Source: CAJBNH01 sp964447285 | GTDB lineage: Bacteria; Myxococcota_A; UBA9042 | Assembly: GCA_964447285.1 (NCBI GenBank) | Contig: CAYURO010000006.1 | Span: 1-64,000, forward strand | Direction of reading: 5' to 3' | DNA length: 64,000 bases | Translations under genes and position numbers: made by a program | Part shown: one piece after another, positions 35,907-45,531 of the stretch | Layout of the letters: the number at the start of each line of letters is the position of its first letter | Position numbering within the stretch: the stretch's first letter is position 1 | Notes under the pieces: generated by a model | What the model was told of the DNA's origin: nothing | The model's input: the letters and a program-made list of their open reading frames with translations, nothing else | Databases searched by the model: none

Positions 35907-38303
35907 CTAGGCCGAAGCGGGGGCTGCCGTGGCCTTTGCGCGGGCCGACGGCGGGATCTCCAGCGCGTGTTCGAGCACGTCGTCCATCGTCTGGGCGAAC
36001 ACGAACTCGATCTGGTCCCGCGCCTCTGCCGGAATGTCACGCAAATCCTTGCGGTTGCGCTCTGGCAGGATGATCTTCTTGATGCCGCCGCGCATGGCCG
36101 CCAGCACCTTGTCCTTGATGCCACCGACCGGCAACACAAGCCCGCGCAGCGTCGCCTCGCCCGTCATGGACACGTCGCCGCGCACCCGCACGCCGGTCAG
36201 CAGCGACACAAGCGCCGTGAACAGCGTGACGCCGGCACTCGGGCCATCCTTGGGCGTCGCGCCCGCCGGCACGTGAACGTGGATGTCGAAGTCTTCGAAG
36301 GACTTGCGAACGATGCCCAGCCGCTCGGCGTTCGCCTCGACCAAACTCAGCGCGATCTGCGCCGACTCCTTCATCACGTCGCCCAGTTGGCCGGTCAGCC
36401 TCAGCTTGCCCCTGCCGGGCATCTTGCTGGCCTCGATGAACAACAGGTCGCCGCCGGTGCGGGTCCAAGCCATGCCGGTGGCGACGCCGGGCTGCTCGGT
36501 GCGCGTCGCCACTTCTGGCACGTACGCGTAAATGCCCAACATGTCCTCGAGATCGCCTTCCGTCAGGGTCTTCTCGGTGTACTCGCCCTTGGCCACGCCC
36601 ACCGCCACCTGACGGGCGACGTCGGCGATGCGACGCTCCAGACCACGGACGCCGGCCTCACGCGTGTAGTGCATGATGACCTTGTCCAAGATCTCGTCCG
36701 GAATCACGCATTGTTCCGCTGTGATCCCGTGTTCCTTCAACTGCTTGGGCAGCAGGTGCCGACGCGCGATGGCGGCCTTCTCCTCGTGCGTATACCCACT
36801 GATCTCGATGACCTCCATGCGGTCCAGCAGCGGGGGCGGGATCGTGTCGAGCGTGTTGGCCGTTGCGATGAACAGGATCTTGGACAGGTCGAACGGCGTG
36901 TCCAGGTAGTGGTCCGAGAACGCGTGGTTCTGTTCGCCGTCCAGCACCTCGAGCAGTGCTGCCGTCGGGTCGCCGCGCCAGTCATGGGTCAGCTTGTCCA
37001 CTTCGTCCAGGATCATCACGGGGTTACGCGATTCTGCCTTCTTCAGCGACATGATGATCTTGCCGGGCATCGCACCGATGTACGTCCGGCGGTGACCGCG
37101 GATCTCGGCCTCGTCACGCACGCCGCCCAGCGACAGCCGTTGGAACTTGCGCCCCAGAGACTCCGCGACCGAGTGGCCCAGCGACGTCTTGCCGACGCCC
37201 GGAGGCCCCACCAGACACAACACCGGGCCGCGCATGTCGTTCTTCAGCTTCGACACGGCCAGATACTCGATGATGCGCTTCTTGACCTTCTCCAAGCCGT
37301 AGTGGCGCTCGTCCAACACCTTCTGGGCGTGGTCCAGATCCAGCCTATCGTCGGTCATCTTCGACCACGGCAGGTCTGCGAACCACTCCAAATACGTCCG
37401 CGACACGGTGTACTCGGGCGACCCCTGCTGGATGCTGCGCAGACGCTTGAGTTCCTTGGTCGAAACCTTCGCCGCGTCCTCAGGCAGTCCGGCCTTGTGC
37501 AAACGCTCCTCCAGCTCTCCCAGTTCGTCGCCCTCGCCGCCCTCCAAATCACCCAGTTCTTTCTGAATCGCCTTGAGTTGCTTGCGCAGCACGTACTCGC
37601 GCTGGCTCTTGTTCAGGTCGCCCTTCACCTCGCTGTTGATGCGCTGCGAAATGCGCAGCACCTCAACCTGCTGGATCACCAGATGCAGGGTCTTGGTCAG
37701 CATGTCCTGCAGCGTGGTCGCCTGCAGCACGTCGACCTTCTCCTCGACCGAGACGCCCAGGTGGGTCAACAGCAAGTAGACCAGCCGCGCCGGATGCTCG
37801 AAATTCTCTTGCAGGTCCGCAGCGTTGATGGGCAGCTCAGGCACCATGTTCACGAGCTCGATCGCCGTGTCACGCACACTGTGCACAAGCGCCAAGATCT
37901 GCGGGTCGGTGTCGTTCTTCTCGGGCAAGATCTCGACCTCGGCCGACAGGAACGGATCCTCCTGATCGAACCGATTGATCTTGAAGCGTTCCACACCACG
38001 GATGACGACGTGATAGGTCTCGGCGCCGTTGCGCAACACCTTGATCAGCTGGCCCGTGCACCCGGCCCAGTACAGCTCGTCAGGCTTGGGGTTGTCGATG
38101 CCCTTGTCCTTCTGCGCGACCACGCCCACCACGGCTGCACGGCGGTCGCCCAGGCTTTCGAGCAGCTTGATCGACTTGCCGCGCCCGATGACGACCGGCA
38201 TGACAGCGCCCGGGAACAGCACGGCATTGCGCAACGCCAGAATCGGCAGGTTGTGCAGGGTGCCGCTTTCGGAGGTCGGTTCGGTCGTGGGCTTGTCGGT
38301 CAT
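35907..38303 (-). CDS. lon: ATP-dependent protease La (Lon)
   Basis: A 798-residue cytoplasmic AAA+ serine protease that degrades misfolded and regulatory proteins. The N-terminal substrate domain begins LHNLPILALRNAVLFPGAV. Walker A GPPGVGKT is at 366-373, Walker B follows (NPVMILDEVDKL), and the protease domain carries KDGPSAGVTLF with Ser689 and GGIKDK with Lys732, the Lon catalytic dyad. The ATG at 38303 follows GAGGG, which is part of a 10-bp palindrome (38310-38319). No clear sigma32-type promoter was found in the upstream gap. Confidence 0.98.
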   Translation of the reverse strand: MTDKPTTEPTSESGTLHNLPILALRNAVLFPGAVMPVVIGRGKSIKLLESLGDRRAAVVGVVAQKDKGIDNPKPDELYWAGCTGQLIKVLRNGAETYHVVIRGVERFKINRFDQEDPFLSAEVEILPEKNDTDPQILALVHSVRDTAIELVNMVPELPINAADLQENFEHPARLVYLLLTHLGVSVEEKVDVLQATTLQDMLTKTLHLVIQQVEVLRISQRINSEVKGDLNKSQREYVLRKQLKAIQKELGDLEGGEGDELGELEERLHKAGLPEDAAKVSTKELKRLRSIQQGSPEYTVSRTYLEWFADLPWSKMTDDRLDLDHAQKVLDERHYGLEKVKKRIIEYLAVSKLKNDMRGPVLCLVGPPGVGKTSLGHSVAESLGRKFQRLSLGGVRDEAEIRGHRRTYIGAMPGKIIMSLKKAESRNPVMILDEVDKLTHDWRGDPTAALLEVLDGEQNHAFSDHYLDTPFDLSKILFIATANTLDTIPPPLLDRMEVIEISGYTHEEKAAIARRHLLPKQLKEHGITAEQCVIPDEILDKVIMHYTREAGVRGLERRIADVARQVAVGVAKGEYTEKTLTEGDLEDMLGIYAYVPEVATRTEQPGVATGMAWTRTGGDLLFIEASKMPGRGKLRLTGQLGDVMKESAQIALSLVEANAERLGIVRKSFEDFDIHVHVPAGATPKDGPSAGVTLFTALVSLLTGVRVRGDVSMTGEATLRGLVLPVGGIKDKVLAAMRGGIKKIILPERNRKDLRDIPAEARDQIEFVFAQTMDDVLEHALEIPPSARAKATAAPASA

Positions 38304-38520
38304 GGGTCCCTCGCGAGGAAACAGGTTGCTGAGCTTGCTGCCACGTCTTTGCGGAGTTCGCCGTCGCCTGATTCGAATGATAAGGAAGCACGGGGGCACC
38401 GCAAATCAAGGTCCCCCGCGCCCTACGGACTGACGCTTTGCAATGCTTCAGGATTCTCGTCGCACACGGCGGCGCGCATCTGAAGAACGCCCGCCGAGTC
38501 GTGGTCGTCGTCGTTGCCGG

Positions 38521-40341
38521 TCAGTGCCGCTGCTGCCACCAACCCGGAAGCGCCGCTCCCCTGCTTGCCAGCGCAGCCTCGACGGATGCCCGCCACGACA
38601 TGTCGCCCGTCAGCCGGGCCGCCAGCGCCAGTCCCCACGCTGCCGCCAGCTCGTTTCCCAGCTGCCGCAGCGCCAAGACCGCCACCTCGACATGCTCGCG
38701 GGCCTGCGAATCCCCCGCCTGCAGCTTCAGCGCCGCCGCCAACAGCTCGATGGCCAGCGCCGCGTCGGTCGCGCCACAGTCGCGCATTCTCGCGCTGTGC
38801 TGAAGTAGAGCGTCCTGAGACACCGCTGCGCCGTCCAGTGCGTCGATGCGCGCCTGCAGCACCAGCGCGTGCACTACCGGCAGTGGCTCGCCGCACTCCC
38901 ACCAGCGCTCGACCGCGTCGGCAGCAAACACCCGCGCCGCCACCAGATTGCCTCCCAAGTACGCGAGCGAGGCCTGTCCCGACCGCACCGCCGCCGCCTC
39001 GCGCGGACTCGCCGCGTCGGCTTGCTCCATCAGGTCCAAGAGTTGCGCCTCACCGTCCCGGTCGCCGAGCCAACCGCGGATCTCGGCCGCAACCAGTTCC
39101 ACGGCAAACCGCTCGGCCTGCGACAGAGACTCGCGCGGTATGCCGGACAGCAGGTCGGCCGCCGCCTGCAAACGCAGTTGGCGCAGGTGGATGCGGATCT
39201 CCAGCAGGTTGCGCCGCAACGCCAATCGACCCGGACAAGACGACGCGGGAGTCACGGCCAGCTCTGCCTCGACCGCCGCAGCCTCGCCCAAGGACAGATT
39301 CACCTCGGCCAGCGCGAGCCCGACCTCCAGCGCTCCCAGTCGGTCGCCCTGGTCGCGCAGTCGCGTGCGAGCCTTCTCCAGCAGGTCCCGCCCCTCGCGC
39401 AACTGCCCCATACGACAAAGGATCGCCGCCCGGTTGACCGACGCCGTCTGCTCGCCCGCCGGCAACCCAAGCTTGCGGAAGCGGGCCTCGACCTGTGCAA
39501 ACGCCGCAGCCGTCTCTGCCAGCGGCGCGGTGTCGGCCCGGGCCATCGCCAGCGCCAACGCTGCGCGTGCGATGCCCTGCTCGTCACCGATGCGGGCAGC
39601 CAAGGCAAAACTCTGGGAAAACGCCGCCACCGCACCGTCCACGTCACCCCGGTCGCGCAGCAGGTGACCGAGGTTCAGTTGGGCCACGGCGTGCAGGGGC
39701 TCCAGTCGCCCTTCGGTGGCGTGGGCGACCTGCGAGAATGCGGCGTGTGCTGCGTCCAGATCGCCGCTGGCGCGCTCAAGGTCTCCCAGACAAATCAAGG
39801 CATTCGCCATGCCTGCAGCGTGTCCCGCCGTCTCGAATCGATCCATCGCCTCATGCAGCAGGGTCCGCGCATCCGGCTCCGCATCGTCCGTCTCGTCGGC
39901 TTCCCTTGCGCGTCCTGGGGCCAGGCGCTGCAGCAGCCTCCCCACGTTGCCGGCCGCCACAGCGATCCCCAAATTGTCGTCGCGCTTGCGCTGCCGGGCC
40001 AGAACCTCGCGGTGCAGGGCCACGGCCGCCGCCAGATCACCTCGCAGCTCGTGCACCGAGCCGATCTCGGTCATTGCAGACAATTCGCGCGCTTCCAGAC
40101 GCCGACGGGCGGCGTCCTCACGCGCCTGCTCAAAACAAGCAAGGGCGTCGACCTGCCGCCCAGCTCTCAGGTGGATGCGTCCTTCCAGACTCACGGCCGC
40201 ACAAGCCGCGTCCACGTCGCCGGTGCTGGTCAGGACGTCGCGAGCCCGACCGGCCAGACGCAACGCCACGGCCAGCTCACCCCTGGCGAACCGGCCCGAG
40301 GCTTGCTTGAAGAGCTCGATTCCGACGGCGCGCTCAGTCAT
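38521..40341 (-). CDS. TPR-repeat protein
   Basis: A 606-residue all-helical protein made of tetratricopeptide-like repeats. Examples are AGRQVDALACFEQAREDAA, RGDLAAAVALHREVLARQ, DLDAAHAAFSQVA and GDVDGAVAAFSQSFALA. No signal peptide or catalytic domain is seen, so it is probably a cytoplasmic scaffold; related long TPR proteins in myxobacteria are often attached to signalling proteins. It begins 25 bp after the SDR gene. The start at the ATG 40341 has only a weak AGGA. The partner is unknown. Confidence 0.8.
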   Translation of the reverse strand: MTERAVGIELFKQASGRFARGELAVALRLAGRARDVLTSTGDVDAACAAVSLEGRIHLRAGRQVDALACFEQAREDAARRRLEARELSAMTEIGSVHELRGDLAAAVALHREVLARQRKRDDNLGIAVAAGNVGRLLQRLAPGRAREADETDDAEPDARTLLHEAMDRFETAGHAAGMANALICLGDLERASGDLDAAHAAFSQVAHATEGRLEPLHAVAQLNLGHLLRDRGDVDGAVAAFSQSFALAARIGDEQGIARAALALAMARADTAPLAETAAAFAQVEARFRKLGLPAGEQTASVNRAAILCRMGQLREGRDLLEKARTRLRDQGDRLGALEVGLALAEVNLSLGEAAAVEAELAVTPASSCPGRLALRRNLLEIRIHLRQLRLQAAADLLSGIPRESLSQAERFAVELVAAEIRGWLGDRDGEAQLLDLMEQADAASPREAAAVRSGQASLAYLGGNLVAARVFAADAVERWWECGEPLPVVHALVLQARIDALDGAAVSQDALLQHSARMRDCGATDAALAIELLAAALKLQAGDSQAREHVEVAVLALRQLGNELAAAWGLALAARLTGDMSWRASVEAALASRGAALPGWWQQRH

Positions 40342-40366
40342 GGGTGCGTGGGTCCTGGCTGTGGCG

Positions 40367-41182
40367 TCAAATCATGACCGCCCCGCACGAGAGGTCGATG
40401 CCCTGCCCTGTGATGGCGTCGCCACCGGGTCCGAGCAGAAACTTGGCGTACGCGCCGACTTCGGTGGGCTTGATCATTCGGCGGATCGGCTGGCTGGCCA
40501 TCATCGCCGCGGTCGTTTGCTGCAGCGTTTGACCGGAGTTCTCTGCCATGCGCGCCAGCACATCGTGGGCCATCTGCGTGTCCACCCAGCCGGGATTCAG
40601 GACGTTGACGCGGATGCCGCGCGGTGCCAGCTCGGACGCCATGCTGCGGGTCAGGCCCAGGATCGCGTGTTTCGACGCCGTGTAGGCGCTGGACCGCGTG
40701 CCCCCGAAACGCGCAAGCACGCTGCCGATGAACAGCACGCGACCGCCGTTCGGCATGTGCGCCGTGACCAGTTGGGCCAGAAAGTAGGTGCCGAACAGGT
40801 TGACCTCGAGGATGTGGCGAAACCGCGCCCGTGCATCCGAGGTCAGGTCGTCCAAGGGCGTCTCGGCGTTGACCCCGGAAGCGACGACCAGCGCGTCGAT
40901 CGGGCCAAACCGCGACTCGGCCGAGATGACCGCCTCGTCGATCGAGCGCTGGTCCGTCAGGTCCAGCCGCACCGGCAGGGCACGCGCTGTGCCCAGATCC
41001 ATCGCGATGCCCAGTACCTTGTTGTACGAGCGGGCGCCCAGCGTCAGGTGGTGGGGTTCGTCTCCCAAAGCTCGCGCGATGGCCTCGCCCATGCCACGCG
41101 ACGCTCCGGCGACGAAGATGTGCTTGGGGCGCGAAGACAGGGCCTTTTCGAGCTCGCTTTGGGGCAGGCGGACGGTCTGCAT
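40367..41182 (-). CDS. SDR-family NAD(P)-dependent oxidoreductase
   Basis: A 271-residue short-chain dehydrogenase. Nucleotide-binding motif HIFVAGASRGMGEAIA near residues 21-36, VASGVN (NAG-like), a catalytic Ser in RVLFIGSVL, and the Tyr-Lys pair in SAYTASKHAI. The C-terminal RVNVLNPGWVDTQM and GITGQ-like DAITGQGIDLSCG are typical of FabG-like enzymes. The substrate cannot be deduced. ATG at 41182 with GAGGTGACCC upstream. It lies between a small membrane protein and a TPR protein on the same strand. Confidence 0.92.
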   Translation of the reverse strand: MQTVRLPQSELEKALSSRPKHIFVAGASRGMGEAIARALGDEPHHLTLGARSYNKVLGIAMDLGTARALPVRLDLTDQRSIDEAVISAESRFGPIDALVVASGVNAETPLDDLTSDARARFRHILEVNLFGTYFLAQLVTAHMPNGGRVLFIGSVLARFGGTRSSAYTASKHAILGLTRSMASELAPRGIRVNVLNPGWVDTQMAHDVLARMAENSGQTLQQTTAAMMASQPIRRMIKPTEVGAYAKFLLGPGGDAITGQGIDLSCGAVMI

Positions 41183-41239
41183 CGGGTCACCTCGGGGCGG
41201 GGTCTAGTCAGGCGGGCGCGCGGCGTCAGGGTTGCGGCG

Positions 41240-41569
41240 TTACTGGTCGGGGGTCGGAAGGGCTTGCAGCGCCCCGGCTTCTTGTTGCCGGTTGCGCAGC
41301 GCGTCGCCGGACTCGCCCCAGACAGACAACAGGGCGCCGACGATGATCGAGAGGCAGAACCAGACGACGACCGCCATGTAGCTGACGTACATGCCACCGC
41401 GAAAGAAGCGGTACAGGGGTGGCTTGTCCTCGGCGCGGCGAAATACCGCCTCGGCGGGCAGCACGTCGCCGGTCAACGCCTGCAGATCGCCTTCGCGTGT
41501 GCCGGGTTGGGCAACGGCGCCCGGCAGAGCCGGGGTTTCGGATGGCGCGCGCGGTTCCTCGATCGTCAT
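41240..41569 (-). CDS. Small membrane protein with one transmembrane helix
   Basis: A 109-residue protein with a polar N-terminal half, one hydrophobic helix (about 66-86, MAVVVWFCLSIIVGALLSVW) and a short polar tail. Start ATG at 41569 with GAGGTACC upstream, 54 bp after the PHP-domain gene. Function unknown. Confidence 0.65.
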   Translation of the reverse strand: MTIEEPRAPSETPALPGAVAQPGTREGDLQALTGDVLPAEAVFRRAEDKPPLYRFFRGGMYVSYMAVVVWFCLSIIVGALLSVWGESGDALRNRQQEAGALQALPTPDQ

Positions 41570-41623
41570 GACGGTACCTCTACAGTCCACTTCAGCAGGG
41601 TCGGGGCGACAGGCATCGACAGG

Positions 41624-44600
41624 TCAGGGCGAGATGCGCCGCCCAAGCCCCGCCTTCAGCAAACTCTTCTCCTGCTCTGCGTACAGGTCGCAGATGCCAG
41701 GAATGTCCAAGCCACAGCGACGGTCAGTCTCCAAGCACTTGTAATTTGACTGGATATCCGTGCACTTGCGCTTGGTCCCGTCGGTCAGGTCGCCGGTGGC
41801 CGGGTCGCACTGGGGCGAGCAGAACGCCGGGTACGGCAACGGCGCGTCGTAGTGGCCGTTGCCGTCGGTGTCGAGGAACACCGCGTTCGTCAGCCCGACC
41901 GGGAACACCGGGAAGTAGTCGGGAATGCGCGCGGGCGGCGGAAACAGGCTGGCGGCCGGAATGCCCTTGATCTGCGTGAAGGCCAGTGCGGCGATGCGCG
42001 ACAGGGCCATCTCGCCAAACGGCACGTCCAAGTACACGGGCCGCATCAGGTTTCTCGCGTCCGTCCCCAGCGCCACCACCAGGAGCCACGAGTCGCGGTC
42101 GGGCACGTCGATGGCCACGGTCTGGTCGAAGTCCACGATCCGCTTGGGGTCCACCGTCAGGTCCTTGGACCACGCCAGCAGGCCGTTGCGGTAGATCTCG
42201 ATGCGGTCCACGCCGAACCAGGAAGTGGTCTGCACGCGGATCTTCGCTTGGACCTGCCCGCCCTTGGTCGCCTTCACAACGCCGCCCGGACCCACGCCCG
42301 CCACGTCCACGGTGATGAACGGACCGTACGAGGGCGCCACCTGGCCCGCGCGCAAATTCTTCGAGATCTCCAAGGGATTGACATCACCCGGCTCGTCCGT
42401 GCCGGACCGAATGTAGTTGCGCGGCAGCCCGGGCTCCAGCTTGGTGCTGTGGCTGTCCGACCCGCCGACCAGCGTCTTGACGAAGCCATGCTCCAGATAG
42501 CGGAAGTGGTCCTCGAGCACACCCGGCGTCCGGCCGCAGGGGCGATCCATGTCAGCGGCCTTCACCACGTCGGTCAGCGGCTTGTCGACCTTGTTCTCGT
42601 CGAATTTGCAGACGGTCTCAAGTGTTGCCAGCATCGTCGCGGCCTTGACCGCATCGGTTGAGGTGGGCTCATTCAGCCACGCCGCCTGCTCCTCAGGGGT
42701 ACGTCGCAACATGTCTCCGACGGCGACCTGAGCCAAAGCCAGACGATAGCGGTGCCGGCAAGTCGCCAAGTCGTCCTCGCCGGGACAGGTCGTCAGATTC
42801 TCGAGACCCCGGTCGGCCAGCTCAGGGCACGCCTTGGCCAGGGCGACGGCGGCCTGGGCATCCGAAAGCTGCACGCCCTTGCTGTCAAAACCGGCGTGAT
42901 CCACGCGATACAGACACCGCGAGTAGGTCTGCACCTCGCGCACCGTGGGCGTGCGGATCAGCTCGAAACGCTTGGCGTTGAAGACCTCCATCGCGTCGAA
43001 GTCGCAGGCCACCGTCCGCAGCGAGACGTTGCTCTCCTCCAACTGAGGCAACGCGCGCGTGAGGCTAAACGGGTTGATGCCCGCCTGATCTGCCCAGCCG
43101 AAGAAGCCATCGCGTGGGTGGGCGACGATGCTGGTGGGCGGCCCGTCGCCGGTCGCAAAGCCGGAACGCTGCAGGATGCCGTCGATGATCTGGTCCGACG
43201 GCTTGCAGTACCAGTCAAGCGAGCCGTGCGAGGGCTGGTCGCCGGGTGCGTACTTCAGCGGAAAGCCGATGTAGTGGCCGATCTCGAGCGTCGACACCTC
43301 GGACCCCACCACCGCGGTCAGGAAGCGGTCGATGCCCAGATCCTGAATGAACGGTAGGTAGTTGCTGAGCACGTCGTGGTCGGTCGCGGCAACGTAGTCC
43401 ACGCCTTCCGCTGCGATGGTCTTGACGCGGTCGCGCAGGGGCATGCCGGAGTCGAAGCTGGGCTCGGCGTGCAGGTGAAAGTCGCTGGAGATCCAGCCTT
43501 GGGTGTCGACTTCGTGCAGCAAGGCTGCGTCGATCACGCGCTCTTCGCCCTCCGCCAGGTCCAACGTCTCGTCGTGAATGCCGAATTCCAGACCGTGCGA
43601 CACCACCACCTGGTACTGCCCCGGCGCAACCGGCACATCGAACTTGCCGTCCATGGCGAAACCGACGTGCTGCACACCGGTGCCCAGGCGCCCCTGACCG
43701 AAGTACGGCCGGCGCCCGCCGTCGCGGTGCAGCGGCTGACCCTTGGCATCCAGACGCACGATCGTCAGTTTGGCCGGCAGCTCTGCCCCCGTCGCGTCCG
43801 TGGCTTGCACGCGTACGCGCGCGGGCGTGGGCAGCGACGGTGCCACCACGTAGTCGCCCCCCGCAACCACCTTCAGCTTCAGCAGATCTCCCGTCACGAC
43901 CTTGTGCGCGTCCATCGCCGCCAGCAGGTAGTCGCCGGGCGGCAGCTGCGCCTGGAACGCGCCGTCCTCGACCTCGTCGACACCCGCGTCGGCATCGATG
44001 GCGTTGACGATGCCGTTGCCACCGGTCTTGGCCCGCAGCTGCTGCAGCACCACGTCCAGGTCGGTCCAGATCTTGGTCGTGTCGGGGTCTTGCAGCACGA
44101 ACACGGTGGCGTTCGGCGCAGGCGAGCCAGTCTCACGCCACCGCACGTAACCCTGCACGTGGCCTGAGGGAGTGCCGCGGTGCTGCAGAATGATGTCCGT
44201 CACACTGGCGATGTCGCCCTGCCCCACGGCCAAGTAGCGTTCGTATTCGAGCACCGCGGACGCCTCGCACGTCGCGTCGTCACCCGTGCCTGCCTGGCAG
44301 TTGCGCGTCGACGTGATGAAGGCGGTGGCGGCCGAAGCGAACAGCGGCACCAGCACTTGCGGGTCGCCGTCTGCGGGGGCCTGCTTCTTGGTGTAGTAGC
44401 CATAGCTGACGTCGCCACCCGCTGCCGCCACGAAGTCGAAGCCCAAGGGGTGCGTGAAGGTGTCGAGGTTGTCGTACAGCGCGTCCCAGACCGGCTTTTC
44501 CTCGTCGAAGCCGGGGCCGGGCACGAAGATGTCGTTCTGGTTGCCGAAAAACACGAAGTCGCCCGCGCCGATGCCGGCCTTTCGCGGCGCGCCCATCAGG

Positions 44601-45490
44601 TCGCCCAGGATGTAGCCGAGCACCGACTGGCTGCCGGGAGGGTCGCTGGCCGTGGGCTGCACCATCGGCGACACGGGGCTGCACGCACACACTTGGCAGC
44701 CGCCGGCGTTGAAGGCCAGACCCGTTTCACAAGTGAGGGTGCAGGCTTGCAGCACAGGACAGCCGCATGTGCCGGTCGCCTGCGTCACGTCCGGGGGCAG
44801 ATCGCAGACGAAATCCTTCCTGCAATGCGAGTCCTTCTTGCACGCCTCTCCCAACCCCTGACCATCGCCCGTGCCGCGCGGCTGTGGCGGCAGGAACAGC
44901 GAAGTCTTCATCGTGACAAAGGAATCCCCGGGATGCAGCAGATAGTCGGTGCGGAAGTCGACACCCAGACGCAACCCCGGGAAGAATACCTCGAGCTGGC
45001 TCTGGTACGCCTTCAGGACGCCGATCGCCTCGAACAGGAAGACGCCCTTGCCCTCTACGCGCACGACCGCATTCTGGCCGTCGCTGCCGTCCTTCAAGAC
45101 CGAGACCTGGGTGCCCAGCGGCGCGGGGACCAGCAAGTTCGCGAAAGGAAACAGCTCCGAGAAGCGGTCGGCGCCGGTGCCGGGCGGAAAGCGCGCATCG
45201 CCGTCGCGTCGCAGGTCGGCGTCGACCAGGCTGCCACCGAACAGGCCGGGACCCCAAGAACGGCCAGTCCCCAAGATGGCGATGCGGACCTTGTCGTTTT
45301 CCAAGACAAAGTCGCCGACGTCCGCATAGGCGACCGGTCCACCCACCAGCTCGTAGCGAGACGTGGCTTGGGCGGCCCGCAGCTGATTGGGCGCATCGGG
45401 CTGGCACGCCCCGGCAAGGGTCGCCAACACGGCGCACACCCCCAGCAGGGTCGCAGACTTCCACAGGTTCGGGCGATCGGGCCGGTGCAT
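41624..45490 (-). CDS. CehA/McbA-type PHP-domain lipoprotein
   Basis: A 1288-residue predicted lipoprotein (lipobox LAGAC, Cys29). The N-terminal half is beta-rich, with a short Cys cluster (CGCPVLQACTLTC near residues 240-265) and carboxypeptidase-like beta modules. From about residue 660 a PHP (polymerase and histidinol phosphatase) metallohydrolase domain follows: SSDFHLHAEPS, VDYVAATDHD, VGSEVSTLEIGHYIGF, TSIVAHPRDGFFGW and, near residue 1010, GGSDSHSTK, giving the usual set of metal-binding His and Asp residues. This arrangement is known as CehA/McbA in bacteria. The hydrolysed substrate is unknown. The ATG at 45490 has GGAGG upstream and lies 41 bp after the porin gene. Confidence 0.85.
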   Translation of the reverse strand: MHRPDRPNLWKSATLLGVCAVLATLAGACQPDAPNQLRAAQATSRYELVGGPVAYADVGDFVLENDKVRIAILGTGRSWGPGLFGGSLVDADLRRDGDARFPPGTGADRFSELFPFANLLVPAPLGTQVSVLKDGSDGQNAVVRVEGKGVFLFEAIGVLKAYQSQLEVFFPGLRLGVDFRTDYLLHPGDSFVTMKTSLFLPPQPRGTGDGQGLGEACKKDSHCRKDFVCDLPPDVTQATGTCGCPVLQACTLTCETGLAFNAGGCQVCACSPVSPMVQPTASDPPGSQSVLGYILGDLMGAPRKAGIGAGDFVFFGNQNDIFVPGPGFDEEKPVWDALYDNLDTFTHPLGFDFVAAAGGDVSYGYYTKKQAPADGDPQVLVPLFASAATAFITSTRNCQAGTGDDATCEASAVLEYERYLAVGQGDIASVTDIILQHRGTPSGHVQGYVRWRETGSPAPNATVFVLQDPDTTKIWTDLDVVLQQLRAKTGGNGIVNAIDADAGVDEVEDGAFQAQLPPGDYLLAAMDAHKVVTGDLLKLKVVAGGDYVVAPSLPTPARVRVQATDATGAELPAKLTIVRLDAKGQPLHRDGGRRPYFGQGRLGTGVQHVGFAMDGKFDVPVAPGQYQVVVSHGLEFGIHDETLDLAEGEERVIDAALLHEVDTQGWISSDFHLHAEPSFDSGMPLRDRVKTIAAEGVDYVAATDHDVLSNYLPFIQDLGIDRFLTAVVGSEVSTLEIGHYIGFPLKYAPGDQPSHGSLDWYCKPSDQIIDGILQRSGFATGDGPPTSIVAHPRDGFFGWADQAGINPFSLTRALPQLEESNVSLRTVACDFDAMEVFNAKRFELIRTPTVREVQTYSRCLYRVDHAGFDSKGVQLSDAQAAVALAKACPELADRGLENLTTCPGEDDLATCRHRYRLALAQVAVGDMLRRTPEEQAAWLNEPTSTDAVKAATMLATLETVCKFDENKVDKPLTDVVKAADMDRPCGRTPGVLEDHFRYLEHGFVKTLVGGSDSHSTKLEPGLPRNYIRSGTDEPGDVNPLEISKNLRAGQVAPSYGPFITVDVAGVGPGGVVKATKGGQVQAKIRVQTTSWFGVDRIEIYRNGLLAWSKDLTVDPKRIVDFDQTVAIDVPDRDSWLLVVALGTDARNLMRPVYLDVPFGEMALSRIAALAFTQIKGIPAASLFPPPARIPDYFPVFPVGLTNAVFLDTDGNGHYDAPLPYPAFCSPQCDPATGDLTDGTKRKCTDIQSNYKCLETDRRCGLDIPGICDLYAEQEKSLLKAGLGRRISP

Positions 45491-45531
45491 CGAAGCCTCC
45501 GCGGGCGGTCCAGCGAATGCGCGAAAGGCGG

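Noticed and set aside
35454..38483. A 1009-residue plus-strand frame opposite lon
   Set aside because: Composition is Arg/His/Gln/Leu-rich with no family resemblance, and the opposite strand carries an intact Lon protease.
38304..38520. Heat-shock (sigma32) promoter upstream of lon
   Set aside because: A CTTGAT...CCCCC arrangement exists but the spacing (8 bp) is wrong for sigma32; no convincing promoter was found.
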